A stretch of 64,000 nucleotides of DNA from Corynebacterium kroppenstedtii DSM 44385 (GTDB lineage: Bacteria > Actinomycetota > Actinomycetes > Mycobacteriales > Mycobacteriaceae). The position numbers were made by a program, and so were the translations under genes. Of this stretch, positions 15,112 through 28,275 are shown piece after piece (position 1 is the first letter of the stretch; each line of letters begins with the position of its first letter). The notes beneath the pieces were generated by a model. The model did no database searches, was not told the origin of the DNA, and was given only the letters and a program-made list of their open reading frames with translations. Location: positions 496,001 to 560,000 of the forward strand of contig NC_012704.1 in assembly GCF_000023145.1 (NCBI RefSeq), in the 5' to 3' direction.

Positions 15112-15732
15112 CTATGAAGCGTCCGACTTTTTAGACCCACCCTTGAGCGGGTTGTGAGCACTCGTGACGTATTTGTCGGGGTCAACCAGCTTGGTGCACT
15201 CGCATTCTTTACGTCGCCTGCACGTTGCGGGGATTCCGACGGCAATGCAGTTCGCCGGGATATCCTTCGTCACGACGGCGTTCGCGCCGATCGACGTGTT
15301 GTCACCGATCGTGATCGGGCCGAGCACCTTCGCACCAGCGCCGATGGTCACGTTATCGCCCACGGTGGGGTGACGCTTGGTTTGCGTAAGCACCTGACCG
15401 CCCAGAGTCACGCCGTGATAGAGCATGACGCCGTCGCCAATTTCGGCGGTTTCGCCGATGACGACGCCCATCCCGTGGTCGATGAAAAACCTGCGTCCAA
15501 TCGTCGCGCCGGGGTGAATCTCGATTCCCGTCATAAATCGGGTGAATTGCGACAGGACACGGGCGGGGCCTTTCCAGCCGCGTTCCCACCAACAGTGTGC
15601 TACTCGGTATGCCCAAATCGCGTGAAGACCGGAGTAGACCAGGGCGTTTTCTGCGTCGCCTCTGGCTGCAGGGTCATGTTCGCGTGCGTTGCGCAGATCC
15701 TCTTTGAGGGTTGTGATGATCGAACCGAGCAT
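15112..15732 (-). CDS. cysE: serine O-acetyltransferase
   Basis: The enzyme acetylates L-serine with acetyl-CoA to O-acetylserine, the first committed step of cysteine synthesis, in the cytoplasm. The product is 206 aa from ATG 15732. It has a short helical N-domain ([20 protein letters not shown]) followed by left-handed beta-helix hexapeptide repeats ([38 protein letters not shown]). The His of the IDHGMG motif is catalytic. The ORF could be opened at 15783, but those codons are the second arm of a strong terminator-like hairpin, so the inner ATG is preferred. It follows cysK on the same strand, with the hairpin between them controlling read-through. Confidence 0.92.
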   Translation of the reverse strand: MLGSIITTLKEDLRNAREHDPAARGDAENALVYSGLHAIWAYRVAHCWWERGWKGPARVLSQFTRFMTGIEIHPGATIGRRFFIDHGMGVVIGETAEIGDGVMLYHGVTLGGQVLTQTKRHPTVGDNVTIGAGAKVLGPITIGDNTSIGANAVVTKDIPANCIAVGIPATCRRRKECECTKLVDPDKYVTSAHNPLKGGSKKSDAS

Positions 15733-15754
15733 GCCAAGAAGAGTACCTGTTATG

Positions 15755-15790
15755 AACAAAACGGGCGGATGGAGGGTGTCCATCCGCCCG
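15755..15790 (-). terminator. terminator/attenuator between cysK and cysE
   Basis: On the minus strand a perfect 11-bp stem (15780-15790 with 15762-15772; CGGGCGGATGG arm) has a 7-nt loop and is followed by TTTTGTTC. It lies 33 nt after the cysK stop and 22 nt before the cysE start, so cysE transcription from the cysK promoter should be strongly reduced. Confidence 0.85.
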
Positions 15791-15823
15791 CAAGACCTCT
15801 CAACGCGGCAGGTTTAGCTGGCT

Positions 15824-16762
15824 TTAGTCGTCGCGAAGTCCTTCGAACAGCGGCGTGGAGATGTAGCGCTCACCGAAGTCGCACACCACAGTCACAATGG
15901 TCTTGCCCTTATTTTCCGGCTTCTTCGCTTCCTGAAGCGCAGCCCAGATGTTACCGCCGGAGGAAATCCCGCCGAGGATGCCTTCCTTCGCGGCCGCAGC
16001 CTGTGCCGTCGAAACGGCGTCCTCAAAGCTGACGGTCAACACATTGTCCAGGATATCGCGGTCGAGCGTCTCCGGGTAGAAGTTGGTTCCGATCCCCTGG
16101 ATCTTGTGAGACCCCGCGCGCCCCTCAGAGAGCAGCGGAGAATCGGATGGCTCAACACCAACAACTTTGACGTCGCTCTTTTGTTCTTTCAAGTACTTGC
16201 CGACGCCGGTAATGGTGCCGCCAGTGCCGACACCGGCAACGAAAACATCAACGTTTCCGTCGGTGTCGTTCCAGATCTCAGGCCCGGTGGTGTCGTAGTG
16301 CTTCTTAGGGTTGGCCGGGTTGGTGAACTGAGACGCCAAGATGGAGTTCTCGGTGCTATCGGCTAGTTCTTGAGCCTTGTCGACGGCACCCTGCATGCCT
16401 GATGGAGGCGGGGTGAGGACGAGTTCTGCGCCGAGTGCGCGGAGGAGTGCGCGACGCTCTTTCGACATGGATTCCGGCATGGTGAGCACTACTTTGTAGC
16501 CTCGTGCAGCTCCGACCATAGCCAGGGCGATGCCGGTGTTACCAGACGTTGCTTCAATAATGGTGCCGCCGGGTTTGAGGGAACCGTCGGCTTCGGCTGC
16601 GTCGATGATTGCTGCACCGATGCGGTCCTTCACTGAGTTGGCGGGGTTGTAGTACTCCAGCTTCACGAGGACCTCGGCGTCGAGGTCTTTTGTGAGCGAG
16701 TTCAGTCGAACTAGTGGCGTGTTGCCGACGAGTTCGGAAACATTGTCATAGACGTTTGACAT
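15824..16762 (-). CDS. cysK: cysteine synthase (O-acetylserine sulfhydrylase)
   Basis: A PLP enzyme joining O-acetylserine and sulfide to make L-cysteine; 312 aa, standard length. The PLP lysine lies in YNPANSVKDRIGAA (about residue 45), the substrate loop in ATSGNTGIALAM, and the phosphate-binding glycine loop in GVGTGGTITGVGKYL. GISSGGN near the C-terminus contacts the pyridine. GGAG stands 9 nt before ATG 16762. With cysE downstream it supplies cysteine; a palindrome resembling a McbR site lies 136 bp upstream of the start. Confidence 0.95.
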   Translation of the reverse strand: MSNVYDNVSELVGNTPLVRLNSLTKDLDAEVLVKLEYYNPANSVKDRIGAAIIDAAEADGSLKPGGTIIEATSGNTGIALAMVGAARGYKVVLTMPESMSKERRALLRALGAELVLTPPPSGMQGAVDKAQELADSTENSILASQFTNPANPKKHYDTTGPEIWNDTDGNVDVFVAGVGTGGTITGVGKYLKEQKSDVKVVGVEPSDSPLLSEGRAGSHKIQGIGTNFYPETLDRDILDNVLTVSFEDAVSTAQAAAAKEGILGGISSGGNIWAALQEAKKPENKGKTIVTVVCDFGERYISTPLFEGLRDD

Positions 16763-16897
16763 GGGTGAATCTCCAATTCGTGATTTCTTACTGGTCTTTG
16801 GTCTAATGGCCGCAGACCTTATTTTCGCTGCGTGCTGAGGGAATCGTAGATGTCGTCCCTCGCCGTTCGTCAGTTTACGCTTTCTTCCCCGAAATAA

Positions 16898-16915
16898 ACA
16901 GACAGATCGGTCTGT
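16898..16915 (-). promoter_or_regulatory. McbR-like operator upstream of cysK (candidate)
   Basis: ACAGAC-AGATCG-GTCTGT is a perfect 6+6 palindrome with a 6-nt spacer. The corynebacterial sulfur repressor McbR binds TAGAC-N6-GTCTA; this site keeps AGAC-N6-GTCT. Direct repeats follow on the plus strand (TGTAACGTGTG twice, about 43 bp apart, and TGTGCAC[T/C]GAG twice). The site lies in the 393-bp gap between divergent cysK and the enoyl-CoA hydratase gene. Confidence 0.45.
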
Positions 16916-17155
16916 AACGTGTGGATGTGCACTGAGCGAATGTGCACCGAGTTTGTAACGTGTGAGTGCCTATTGAGAACGAAAACTGCGTTTCGTCCCG
17001 TGTGTCCGGGCCTCACGTTAGGATCGTCCCCACAGACTTCTGCCGGATCGCTGATGTCCAGACGGCCACAGATCTGGAACGGGGATCTGGCGCAAGAATC
17101 CAGTTGAGACGAATACGTCACTAACACTGAGTACTAACACTGAGGTGGAAAATAC

Positions 17156-18031
17156 ATGGCCAGTAACGCGAGCAACAACGCGGAGGACCCGTCGACAATG
17201 AGCGAAAAGAATAATGAAAATAAAGCCAGCGAATCGACGGTTCAGCCCGATTCGGCTGAATACGAGACGGTGCTGGTGTCACAGGACGATCGCGTAGCGA
17301 CGGTGACGCTGAATCGTCCGCGCGCGCTCAACGCGCTCAATGCGGCGTTAGTGCGTGACTTGGTGGATGCCGTTGAGAGTTTGGATACCGATCCGTCCGT
17401 CGGAGTGATCGTGATAACTGGATCTGAGAAGGCTTTCGCCGCCGGCGCAGACATTAAAGAGATGAAGGACCGCACCTTTCCTGAGATCAGGGAACGACGG
17501 ATGTTCGGCGAGCTCGATCGCCTGCGCGAGGTCGATACGCCAATCATCACCGCGGTGTCGGGGTACGCGCTGGGGGGCGGGTGCGAACTGGCCATGACCG
17601 GCGACATTGTGTTGGCCTCGGAAACCACGAGCTTCGGGCAGCCGGAAATCACGCTCGGAATTATTCCCGGCCTCGGTGGTACTCAGCGTTTAACCAGGGC
17701 AATCGGTAAAGCGAAGGCGATGGATTTGGTGCTAACGGGTCGGCCGATGCGTGCCGACGAAGCTGAACGCTGCGGTTTGGTCTCCCGGGTGTTCCCCGCT
17801 GACTCCTTCACCGAGGATGTTTATGAGGTGGCGAAAACAGTTGCTGGTTTCAGCGCTACAGCTCTTCGCGCTGCGACGAATGCTGTGGATCGAGCCTTTG
17901 AGACGACGTTGTCTGAGGGGCTTCGTGCGGAGCGGGAGAGCTTTTATAGCCTGTTCGCCACTGCTGATCAGAAGGAGGGGATGTCGGCTTTCGCCGAAAA
18001 GCGTCCGGCGAAATGGCAGCACAATCAGTAG
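17156..18031 (+). CDS. enoyl-CoA hydratase (crotonase family), catalytically complete
   Basis: The enzyme adds water to trans-2-enoyl-CoA in fatty-acid or amino-acid degradation. The 291-aa chain begins with about 35 disordered polar residues, then RVATVTLNRPRALNALNAAL and AFAAGADIKEM (oxyanion-hole strand). It continues with ALGGGCELAMTGDIV and FGQPEITLGIIPGLGGTQRL, which contain both catalytic glutamates of the family. AGGTGG stands 9 nt before ATG. The polar N-terminal extension is longer than in the usual 257-260-aa enzymes. It is divergent from cysK and followed by a DUF2505 gene. Confidence 0.92.
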   Translation: MASNASNNAEDPSTMSEKNNENKASESTVQPDSAEYETVLVSQDDRVATVTLNRPRALNALNAALVRDLVDAVESLDTDPSVGVIVITGSEKAFAAGADIKEMKDRTFPEIRERRMFGELDRLREVDTPIITAVSGYALGGGCELAMTGDIVLASETTSFGQPEITLGIIPGLGGTQRLTRAIGKAKAMDLVLTGRPMRADEAERCGLVSRVFPADSFTEDVYEVAKTVAGFSATALRAATNAVDRAFETTLSEGLRAERESFYSLFATADQKEGMSAFAEKRPAKWQHNQ

Positions 18032-18092
18032 AAATTGCTGTTAGTGCATTCGTTCCAGTGTCTTCGGCATGCTCGTGTGACTTCATGAAAGA

Positions 18093-18662
18093 ATGGCACG
18101 TATGAGTGCGTCAAAAACGGAACAACGTGACTTTGCTCAGCCGATTGACCGCGTGTACGAAATTTGCTGTAGCGAGGAATTTCTACTGCGAAGTGGTGGC
18201 ACGTCCGAGAGACCGGTAACGATCGTTGACTCACGCTATGAACATCGTGACGACGGCTCAGTGTTCTCTGAGGCGACGGCAGAACAGGTCATGCAGCCGC
18301 CGGAAGACGCTGGCGAGGACGCCAAGCCGAAAACACTTCGCATGACGCAGTCGAGTACGGTTTTTCCGTTGGAAAATGGCTCATTCCGCATTGAAAGTGA
18401 AGCGTCGCTGCCGGGGAATACCGGGCGCATGAGCATCACGTTTCGCTATTCTGCGTCGTCCGGTGGGGTTGAGCAGGGTGAAACGAATCAAGTCGGTGAA
18501 AAACCGCTCGGTTGCCATGTTGAGGCGAAGGCGACCGCGAAGTCTCGTATTCCTGTGGTGGGGCGGAAACTCGAAAAAAGCGTCGTCTCGAGTCTCGGCT
18601 CCTCTTTGGATAGGACGATTGAGCGGATAAATAATCTGGCCACCCAGACGCGGGGACAGTAG
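18093..18662 (+). CDS. DUF2505-type protein of unknown function
   Basis: A 189-aa soluble protein (186 aa if the inner ATG at 18102 is used). The layout suggests an SRPBCC/START-like beta-grasp: DFAQPIDRVYEICCSEEFL at the start (lipid-transfer-like opening helix), alternating strands in the middle, and a long C-terminal helix (SSLGSSLDRTIERINNLA). This is how I remember the actinobacterial DUF2505 family. No catalytic residues are evident. It follows the enoyl-CoA hydratase gene by 61 bp. Its ligand is unknown. Confidence 0.65.
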   Translation: MARMSASKTEQRDFAQPIDRVYEICCSEEFLLRSGGTSERPVTIVDSRYEHRDDGSVFSEATAEQVMQPPEDAGEDAKPKTLRMTQSSTVFPLENGSFRIESEASLPGNTGRMSITFRYSASSGGVEQGETNQVGEKPLGCHVEAKATAKSRIPVVGRKLEKSVVSSLGSSLDRTIERINNLATQTRGQ

Positions 18663-19135
18663 GTGTGCTGGGATGATGAAAACACCGCGCTCAACACGCA
18701 TGGGGGTAGCGGGGGTAAAAACAACGGAACCGTAGGTTTTAATTTTTGGTTTTAGGAGACTATAAACCCCCTTTATAGCGGGCTATCATTCCGTCGTCTC
18801 CTGGCGCGGTTTTGGTTGTTGTTTCGTCATTCTGGTGGCTCGTTGCGCCCATTGTTTCGCGCGCCCTTTTATGAAGCCGATTATCCGAAATGTTCACATA
18901 TTCTCCGTAACTCCTGGTAAATACGTTTTTCCGCGTCGATTAGCGATCGGCTGTCGGTGCGTCGGTAATAGTTGGCACGTAATTTTGCTACTAAAAGAAT
19001 ATGAGAAATCGTATTTATCTCTGTGAGAGAAAGTTCACATTTTTTCACGCTCGCGTAGCCTGCTCACAGTGGAAAACCCCTGATCATAGCCGGTGAAGCG
19101 ACCGTCGATGATCGTTTGAATCATCTGGTTACGTT
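18663..19135. other. gene-free leader region of ramA with a nested palindrome
   Basis: This region is more A/T-rich than its flanks. AGGAGAC (18754-18760) and GTCTCCT (18796-18802) form an outer inverted repeat. Inside it, CTATAAA-CCCCC-TTTATAG (18760-18778) is a perfect 7-bp inverted repeat. No T-run follows, so a protein-binding site or a processed RNA structure is more likely than a terminator. I see no protein gene; a 63-codon plus-strand ORF is unconvincing. Confidence 0.4.
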
Positions 19136-19163
19136 TTGTAGGGCAATTTAGTGGCTTTATAGT
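19136..19163 (+). promoter_or_regulatory. candidate ramA promoter
   Basis: TTGTAG (19136-19141) and TATAGT (19158-19163) are 16 bp apart. Transcription would start near 19170, giving a leader of about 60 nt that is mostly hairpin. Confidence 0.5.
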
Positions 19164-19184
19164 GAAGCTCGAAGCGTGTTTTTG

Positions 19185-19211
19185 CCCCCATCGGGTGTAA
19201 CCCGGTGGGGG
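19185..19211 (+). promoter_or_regulatory. 12-bp hairpin next to the ramA ribosome-binding site
   Basis: CCCCCATCGGGT pairs with ACCCGGTGGGGG around a 3-nt GTA loop, with one U-G wobble. Only 5 nt separate it from AGGAGGG. Its arms contain GCCCCCA and TGGGGGA, which look like RamA DNA motifs, so the element may work as an autoregulatory operator in DNA, as an RNA structure, or both. Confidence 0.7.
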
Positions 19212-19228
19212 ATACCAGGAGGGTAGTC

Positions 19229-20068
19229 GTGGACGCACTACGATACAAAGACGATGGTGAGGCCGTTCGGAGAGCTCTTGCCTCGTTGAAGAACGCCACC
19301 GGAATTCCCGTGACTATGTATGGCGCGATCGAGACGGATAACAGCCTGAAGATCAACGCGTGGGTTGGGCTTCGTACACCGGCTTTACACAATCTTTCCA
19401 TTGACGCCGGTTCAGGTGTGGGCGGTCGCGTAGTAACGACCCGTCGCCCGGTCGGTGTGAGTGATTACACCCGGGCAAAGGTCATATCCCACGAGCACGA
19501 CCGTGCCATTCAAGATGAGGGCCTGCACTCTGTGGTCGCGGTGCCGATCATCGTCTCTCGTGACCTGCGTGGCGTGTTGTATGCCGGCGTTCACTCGCCA
19601 GTCCGCCTAGGCGACAAAGTCCTCGAAGAAGTCACCATGACTGCCCGCACCCTTGAACAGGATCTTGCTGTCGGCGACGCTTTCCGTCGCACCGACCCGA
19701 CCCGCGGTGGCGGGAAGAGTGGCCGGTTGATGAACGGTGCCGAGTGGGAGCAGGTCCGTTCCACCCACTCGAAGCTTAGGATGCTGGCGAACCGGGTCGA
19801 GTCCGATGACCTCCGCCAAGAGCTTGAACAGCTGTGTGACCAGATGGTTCAGCCAGTTCGTGTCAAGCAAACGACCAAGCTTTCCGCCCGTGAGCTGGAC
19901 GTTTTGGCCTGCGTGGCCTTAGGGCACACCAACGTGGAGGCCGCGGAAGAGATGGGCATCGGAGCGGAAACCGTGAAGAGCTATCTCCGTTCGGTGATGC
20001 GTAAGTTGGGTGCGCACACTCGCTATGAAGCGGTGAATGCTGCTCGTCGCATTGGGGCCCTGCCGTAA
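19229..20068 (+). CDS. ramA: LuxR-type transcriptional regulator RamA
   Basis: RamA is the corynebacterial master activator of acetate and TCA-cycle genes. This 279-aa protein is very close to what I remember of C. glutamicum RamA. It has a GAF-like N-terminal domain (TGIPVTMYG; GVGGRVVTTRRPVGVSDYTR; LHSVVAVPIIV), a linker (MNGAEWEQVRSTHSKLRML), and a LuxR helix-turn-helix at about residues 212-275 (LSARELDVLACVALGHTNVE; MGIGAETVKSYLRSVMRKLG). The start is GTG 19229, 5 nt after AGGAGGG. A strong hairpin precedes the ribosome-binding site. Likely targets in the window are cat and gltA, which have G-run motifs upstream. Confidence 0.95.
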   Translation: MDALRYKDDGEAVRRALASLKNATGIPVTMYGAIETDNSLKINAWVGLRTPALHNLSIDAGSGVGGRVVTTRRPVGVSDYTRAKVISHEHDRAIQDEGLHSVVAVPIIVSRDLRGVLYAGVHSPVRLGDKVLEEVTMTARTLEQDLAVGDAFRRTDPTRGGGKSGRLMNGAEWEQVRSTHSKLRMLANRVESDDLRQELEQLCDQMVQPVRVKQTTKLSARELDVLACVALGHTNVEAAEEMGIGAETVKSYLRSVMRKLGAHTRYEAVNAARRIGALP

Positions 20069-20114
20069 CACAGAGCTCCGGACGTTGAGACCGCCTGTAC
20101 CGTTACAGGTGCGT

Positions 20115-20714
20115 CTATAACGAGTCGCGTGTGCCTCCACCAACCCATTTCACGTCGTTACCGTCGTTCGCCACACGCGACAAGATAAACAGCAGGTCAG
20201 AAAGCCTGTTGAGATACTTGGCAGGCAACTTCGACGTCGTGTCCGGATAGGCCTCAACAGCTGCCCACGCCGCCCGTTCCGCACGCCGCACCACCGCTCG
20301 CGCGTTCTGTAAAAACGCCGAAGTCATCGTCCCCCCGGGGAGGATGAACGAATCAAGTTTAGGCAAGTTCTCATTGAATTCGTCGCACCATTTCTCGAGG
20401 CGATCGATGTAGCGTTGCTCAATCCGTAGTGGGGGGTATTTCGGATTTTCGACGACGGGCGTTGACAGATCGGCCCCCGCGTCGAAAAGTTCGTTTTGAA
20501 TGATGGCGAGCGCGGATTGCGCAGCGTCGGGAAGTTGCGGCTTCTCGGCGCTATTTTCAACTGCGAGAGCCATGCCTATGATGGTGTTCGCCTCGTCGCA
20601 CGTCGAATATGCGACAAGCCGCGGGTCGTTTTTGCTGACGCGCGAGAAGTCCGATAGTCCGGTGGTTCCGTCGTCGCCGGTTCGTGTGTAGATGCGGGTG
20701 AGATGGACGCTCAT
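20115..20714 (-). CDS. cob(I)alamin adenosyltransferase, PduO type
   Basis: The enzyme transfers adenosyl from ATP to cob(I)alamin, making coenzyme B12. The 199-aa chain has the N-terminal ATP loop RIYTRTGDDGTTGLSDFSRV, then the CDEANTIIGMAL helix and FILPGGTMTSAFLQNARAVVRRAER, followed by YLNRLSDLLFILSR. All are hallmark segments of PduO/MMAB enzymes. ATG 20714 lies 6 nt after TAACAT with no Shine-Dalgarno, so it is probably leaderless. It is convergent with ramA. It completes the vitamin B12 theme with the riboswitch-controlled importer. Confidence 0.93.
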   Translation of the reverse strand: MSVHLTRIYTRTGDDGTTGLSDFSRVSKNDPRLVAYSTCDEANTIIGMALAVENSAEKPQLPDAAQSALAIIQNELFDAGADLSTPVVENPKYPPLRIEQRYIDRLEKWCDEFNENLPKLDSFILPGGTMTSAFLQNARAVVRRAERAAWAAVEAYPDTTSKLPAKYLNRLSDLLFILSRVANDGNDVKWVGGGTRDSL

Positions 20715-20720
20715 GATCTC

Positions 20721-20726
20721 ATGTTA
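20721..20726 (-). promoter_or_regulatory. -10 box of a leaderless promoter (cobalamin adenosyltransferase)
   Basis: On the minus strand TAACAT is followed by 6 nt and then ATG 20714. Confidence 0.5.
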
Positions 20727-20880
20727 CGTCCGCGCTCTGCCGTGTGTTCCCCATTCGCGCGCTTTATATAGCCCCGTCGCCCATGAACGGTTTCATCCCG
20801 TCGGCAAGAAATACTCCATGAATATTTTTGACAACCGCGCTGTTGAGACGGGTTTCTGCGCATTCCCGATCATGCTTGTT

Positions 20881-20886
20881 TAACCT
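20881..20886 (+). promoter_or_regulatory. -10 box of a leaderless promoter (murA)
   Basis: TAACCT is followed by 6 nt and then GTG 20893; there is no Shine-Dalgarno. Confidence 0.5.
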
Positions 20887-20892
20887 GTAAGT

Positions 20893-22179
20893 GTGAGTGA
20901 CGTGAAATCCCGAAACGATAGTTTCAAGGTAACTGGTGGAGCCCGTTTGCAAGGGCAGGTTCGTGTGGCGGGGGCGAAGAACAGTGTCCTTAAGTTGATG
21001 GGGGCCGCGTTGTTGGCCGAGGGCACGACGGTGCTGACCAATTGCCCCGAGATCGCCGATGTTCCTTATATGGCCGACGTCCTGCGGGGGTTAGGGTGTC
21101 GAGTGGTTCTGGATGGGCCGACGGTTTACATCACGGTTCCAGAGCACGTGACGAGTGACGCAGATTTCGACGCTGTGCGTAAGTTCCGCGCGTCGGTGTG
21201 TGTGCTCGGGCCGTTGACTGCTCGTAGTCATCGCGCGGTGGTTGCCTTGCCAGGGGGAGATGCGATCGGTTCGCGCCCGTTGGACATGCACCAAAGTGGT
21301 CTCGAAAAGCTGGGTGCGACGACGAAAATCGAGCATGGTTGCGTCGTATCTGAAGCTGAAAGTCTGCACGGTGCGTCGATCAAACTCGATTTCCCTTCGG
21401 TTGGTGCGACGGAGAATATTTTGACGGCCGCGGTGTTGGCGGAGGGCACCACCGTTCTGGATAACGCTGCTCGCGAGCCTGAGATCGTGGATTTGTGCAC
21501 GATGCTCTCAGAAATGGGCGCCAAGATTTCCGGGGCTGGCTCGAACACGATCACGGTCGAGGGCGTTCCCCGGCTGGATCCGGTTCGCCACGAAGTGATC
21601 GGTGACCGCATTGTCGCGGGTACCTGGGCATATGCCGCTGCTATTACTCAGGGCGATATCACCGTCGGCGGAATTGATCCCTCTTTCCTCCACCTTGTTC
21701 TGGAGAAAGTCAAGGGTGCGGGTGCCGAGGTAGAGACCTATGCGACGGGGTTCCGCGTTGTGCAAAACCACCGTCCGAAGGCTGTCGATTACCAGACGCT
21801 GCCTTTCCCAGGCTTTCCGACGGACCTCCAACCGATGGCGATTGCGCTGTGTTCAGTGTCGGAGGGCACCTCGGTGATCACCGAGAATGTCTTCGAGTCG
21901 CGTTTCCGATTTGTTGATGAAATGACCCGCCTAGGTGCCGACGCCTACATCGACGGCCATCACGTCATGATCCGAGGGGTGGAACAATTGTCGTCTGCCC
22001 CGGTATGGAGCTCCGACATTCGCGCAGGTGCCGGGCTTGTTTTGGCCGGTTTATGTGCCGACGGGATGACTGAAGTCAACGACGTTTATCACATTGACCG
22101 CGGGTATCCGGACTTTGTGGAGACGTTGACGGAGCTGGGAGCGACGATCGAGCGTGCCCACCACGACTCTGCGGAGTGA
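20893..22179 (+). CDS. murA: UDP-N-acetylglucosamine 1-carboxyvinyltransferase (Asp-type MurA)
   Basis: MurA transfers enolpyruvate from PEP to UDP-GlcNAc, the first committed step of peptidoglycan synthesis. The 428-aa chain shows the repeated EPSP-synthase-like domains: [20 protein letters not shown] at the start, [14 protein letters not shown], and [12 protein letters not shown] and [14 protein letters not shown] in the second half. In the mobile loop the sequence is [20 protein letters not shown]. The residue that is Cys115 in E. coli is Asp (about D123), as in mycobacteria, so fosfomycin should not alkylate it. The start is GTG 20893, probably leaderless. A terminator follows 140 bp downstream. 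Confidence 0.95.
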   Translation: MSDVKSRNDSFKVTGGARLQGQVRVAGAKNSVLKLMGAALLAEGTTVLTNCPEIADVPYMADVLRGLGCRVVLDGPTVYITVPEHVTSDADFDAVRKFRASVCVLGPLTARSHRAVVALPGGDAIGSRPLDMHQSGLEKLGATTKIEHGCVVSEAESLHGASIKLDFPSVGATENILTAAVLAEGTTVLDNAAREPEIVDLCTMLSEMGAKISGAGSNTITVEGVPRLDPVRHEVIGDRIVAGTWAYAAAITQGDITVGGIDPSFLHLVLEKVKGAGAEVETYATGFRVVQNHRPKAVDYQTLPFPGFPTDLQPMAIALCSVSEGTSVITENVFESRFRFVDEMTRLGADAYIDGHHVMIRGVEQLSSAPVWSSDIRAGAGLVLAGLCADGMTEVNDVYHIDRGYPDFVETLTELGATIERAHHDSAE

Positions 22180-22317
22180 TGTTCCTTAGTGCCGCAGTGT
22201 GATGCTTTGTAGGTCCGTGGCGTGTTCCCTCGTAGGCCTACTGCTTGGTCTCTCGCAAGAGTGGTTTTCTCTGAGCGCTAGGGGGTCAACTAGGTTGCCG
22301 ACGATGGAGCGAACGGA

Positions 22318-22348
22318 AAGGGATCGCGTGTGCGGTCCCTTCTTTTGT
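22318..22348 (+). terminator. terminator between murA and the rrn leader
   Basis: AAGGGATCGC and GCGGTCCCTT pair (one U-G) around GTGT, followed by CTTTTGTTTT. Confidence 0.75.
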
Positions 22349-22385
22349 TTTCTGTTGGTGTGTTTTGTGGTGTTGTGCTGGGGGT

Positions 22386-22414
22386 TTGTGGTGTGTGGGT
22401 GGGGTGTGTAGTGT
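22386..22414 (+). promoter_or_regulatory. candidate rrn promoter, distal
   Basis: TTGTGG (22386-22391), 17 bp, TAGTGT (22409-22414), in the GT-rich leader about 450 bp before 16S. GT-rich sequence makes chance matches likely. Confidence 0.4.
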
Positions 22415-22535
22415 TCTTTGTCGTCGCCGAGACAGCCGCCGGGTAGCTGGAAAGTTAGTTGCTTGGTTGTTGGTTGTGTTGGTGGTTGGGGTGGAGATTC
22501 TTTCACTTTTTGTTGGCTGGTTTCAGATTGCGTGT

Positions 22536-22564
22536 TTGCGTCTGGCTGGTTGTGGTGTTAGGGT
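22536..22564 (+). promoter_or_regulatory. candidate rrn promoter, proximal
   Basis: TTGCGT (22536-22541), 17 bp, TAGGGT (22559-22564). Transcription would start near 22571 and include the boxA-like element at 22622. Confidence 0.45.
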
Positions 22565-22621
22565 TTCTGCTTGCTGCACATGCTGGTGCACTGATTGTGG
22601 TGTGCTTGGTGTTGTGTGTGC

Positions 22622-22647
22622 GTGTGTTGTGTGAGAACTCGATAGTG
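22622..22647 (+). promoter_or_regulatory. boxA-like antitermination/processing element in the rrn leader
   Basis: GTGTGTTGTGTGAGAACT followed by CGATAGTG. The same 26 nt recur with one change in the 16S-23S spacer. Actinobacterial rrn leaders carry similar TGAGAACTCGATAG blocks, which are linked to antitermination and RNase III processing. Confidence 0.6.
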
Positions 22648-22865
22648 TGCCAATGTACTTTTGTGTTGGTCGCAGCAGGTGCCACAGTGTTGTGGTGGTT
22701 GCTTTGATCATCATGACAAGACTTTTAACACCTAATTTTTTGGTGTGCTTGTGGTCTGCCTTCCCCGTTGGTGGGCTGCAACAACTATTTTTTCGGATTC
22801 CGATACGGGATTTTTTGTGTCGGGGTTTGTTTTTTGCTTGGTTTTCAGGCTTTTTGTGCTTTGTT

Positions 22866-27868
<5,003 letters not shown>

Positions 27869-27977
27869 ACAAAGTCTTGTGGCGGAATACGATGGTTTGT
27901 TGGTTGCTTGCGTCTGCTGTTTGGTGTCTTGTGCAGCACACCACCCGGTGTTGGGTGTGTGTTGTCCCTATAGGTTG

Positions 27978-28095
27978 TGTTGGTGGTTAGTGCGGTGGGG
28001 TCACGCCCGGTCCCTTTCCGAACCCGGAAGCTAAGCCTGCCTGCGCCGATGGTACTGCACCTGGGAGGGTGTGGGAGAGTAGGTCGCCGCCAACC
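27978..28095 (+). rRNA. 5S ribosomal RNA
   Basis: Helix I is GTTGGTGG with CCGCCAAC, and the conserved interior CCGAACCCGGAAGCTAAG is present. It is about 118 nt, the last gene of the operon. No clear terminator follows; CCCGA-GAT-TCGGG near 28143 has no T-run. Confidence 0.93.
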
Positions 28096-28275
28096 GTAAC
28101 GTAGTTAATTTAATATGTTGTGTGTGTTTGTGTGTGCACGCACCCGAGATTCGGGCGGGCATACCTGTATCTACTAATCAATCCAATCCGGTCGGGCTCG
28201 ACGCGGAGGGAGCCCCCATATTCGGGCTAAGCGAGGCCCATGCCAGCGTCCACTACTTTTTCGTCCGCGTCTGCA

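Noticed and set aside
15154..16032. Plus-strand ORF of 292 codons opposite cysE and cysK
   Set aside because: Antisense to two clear genes and a terminator; the translation has no recognisable domain.
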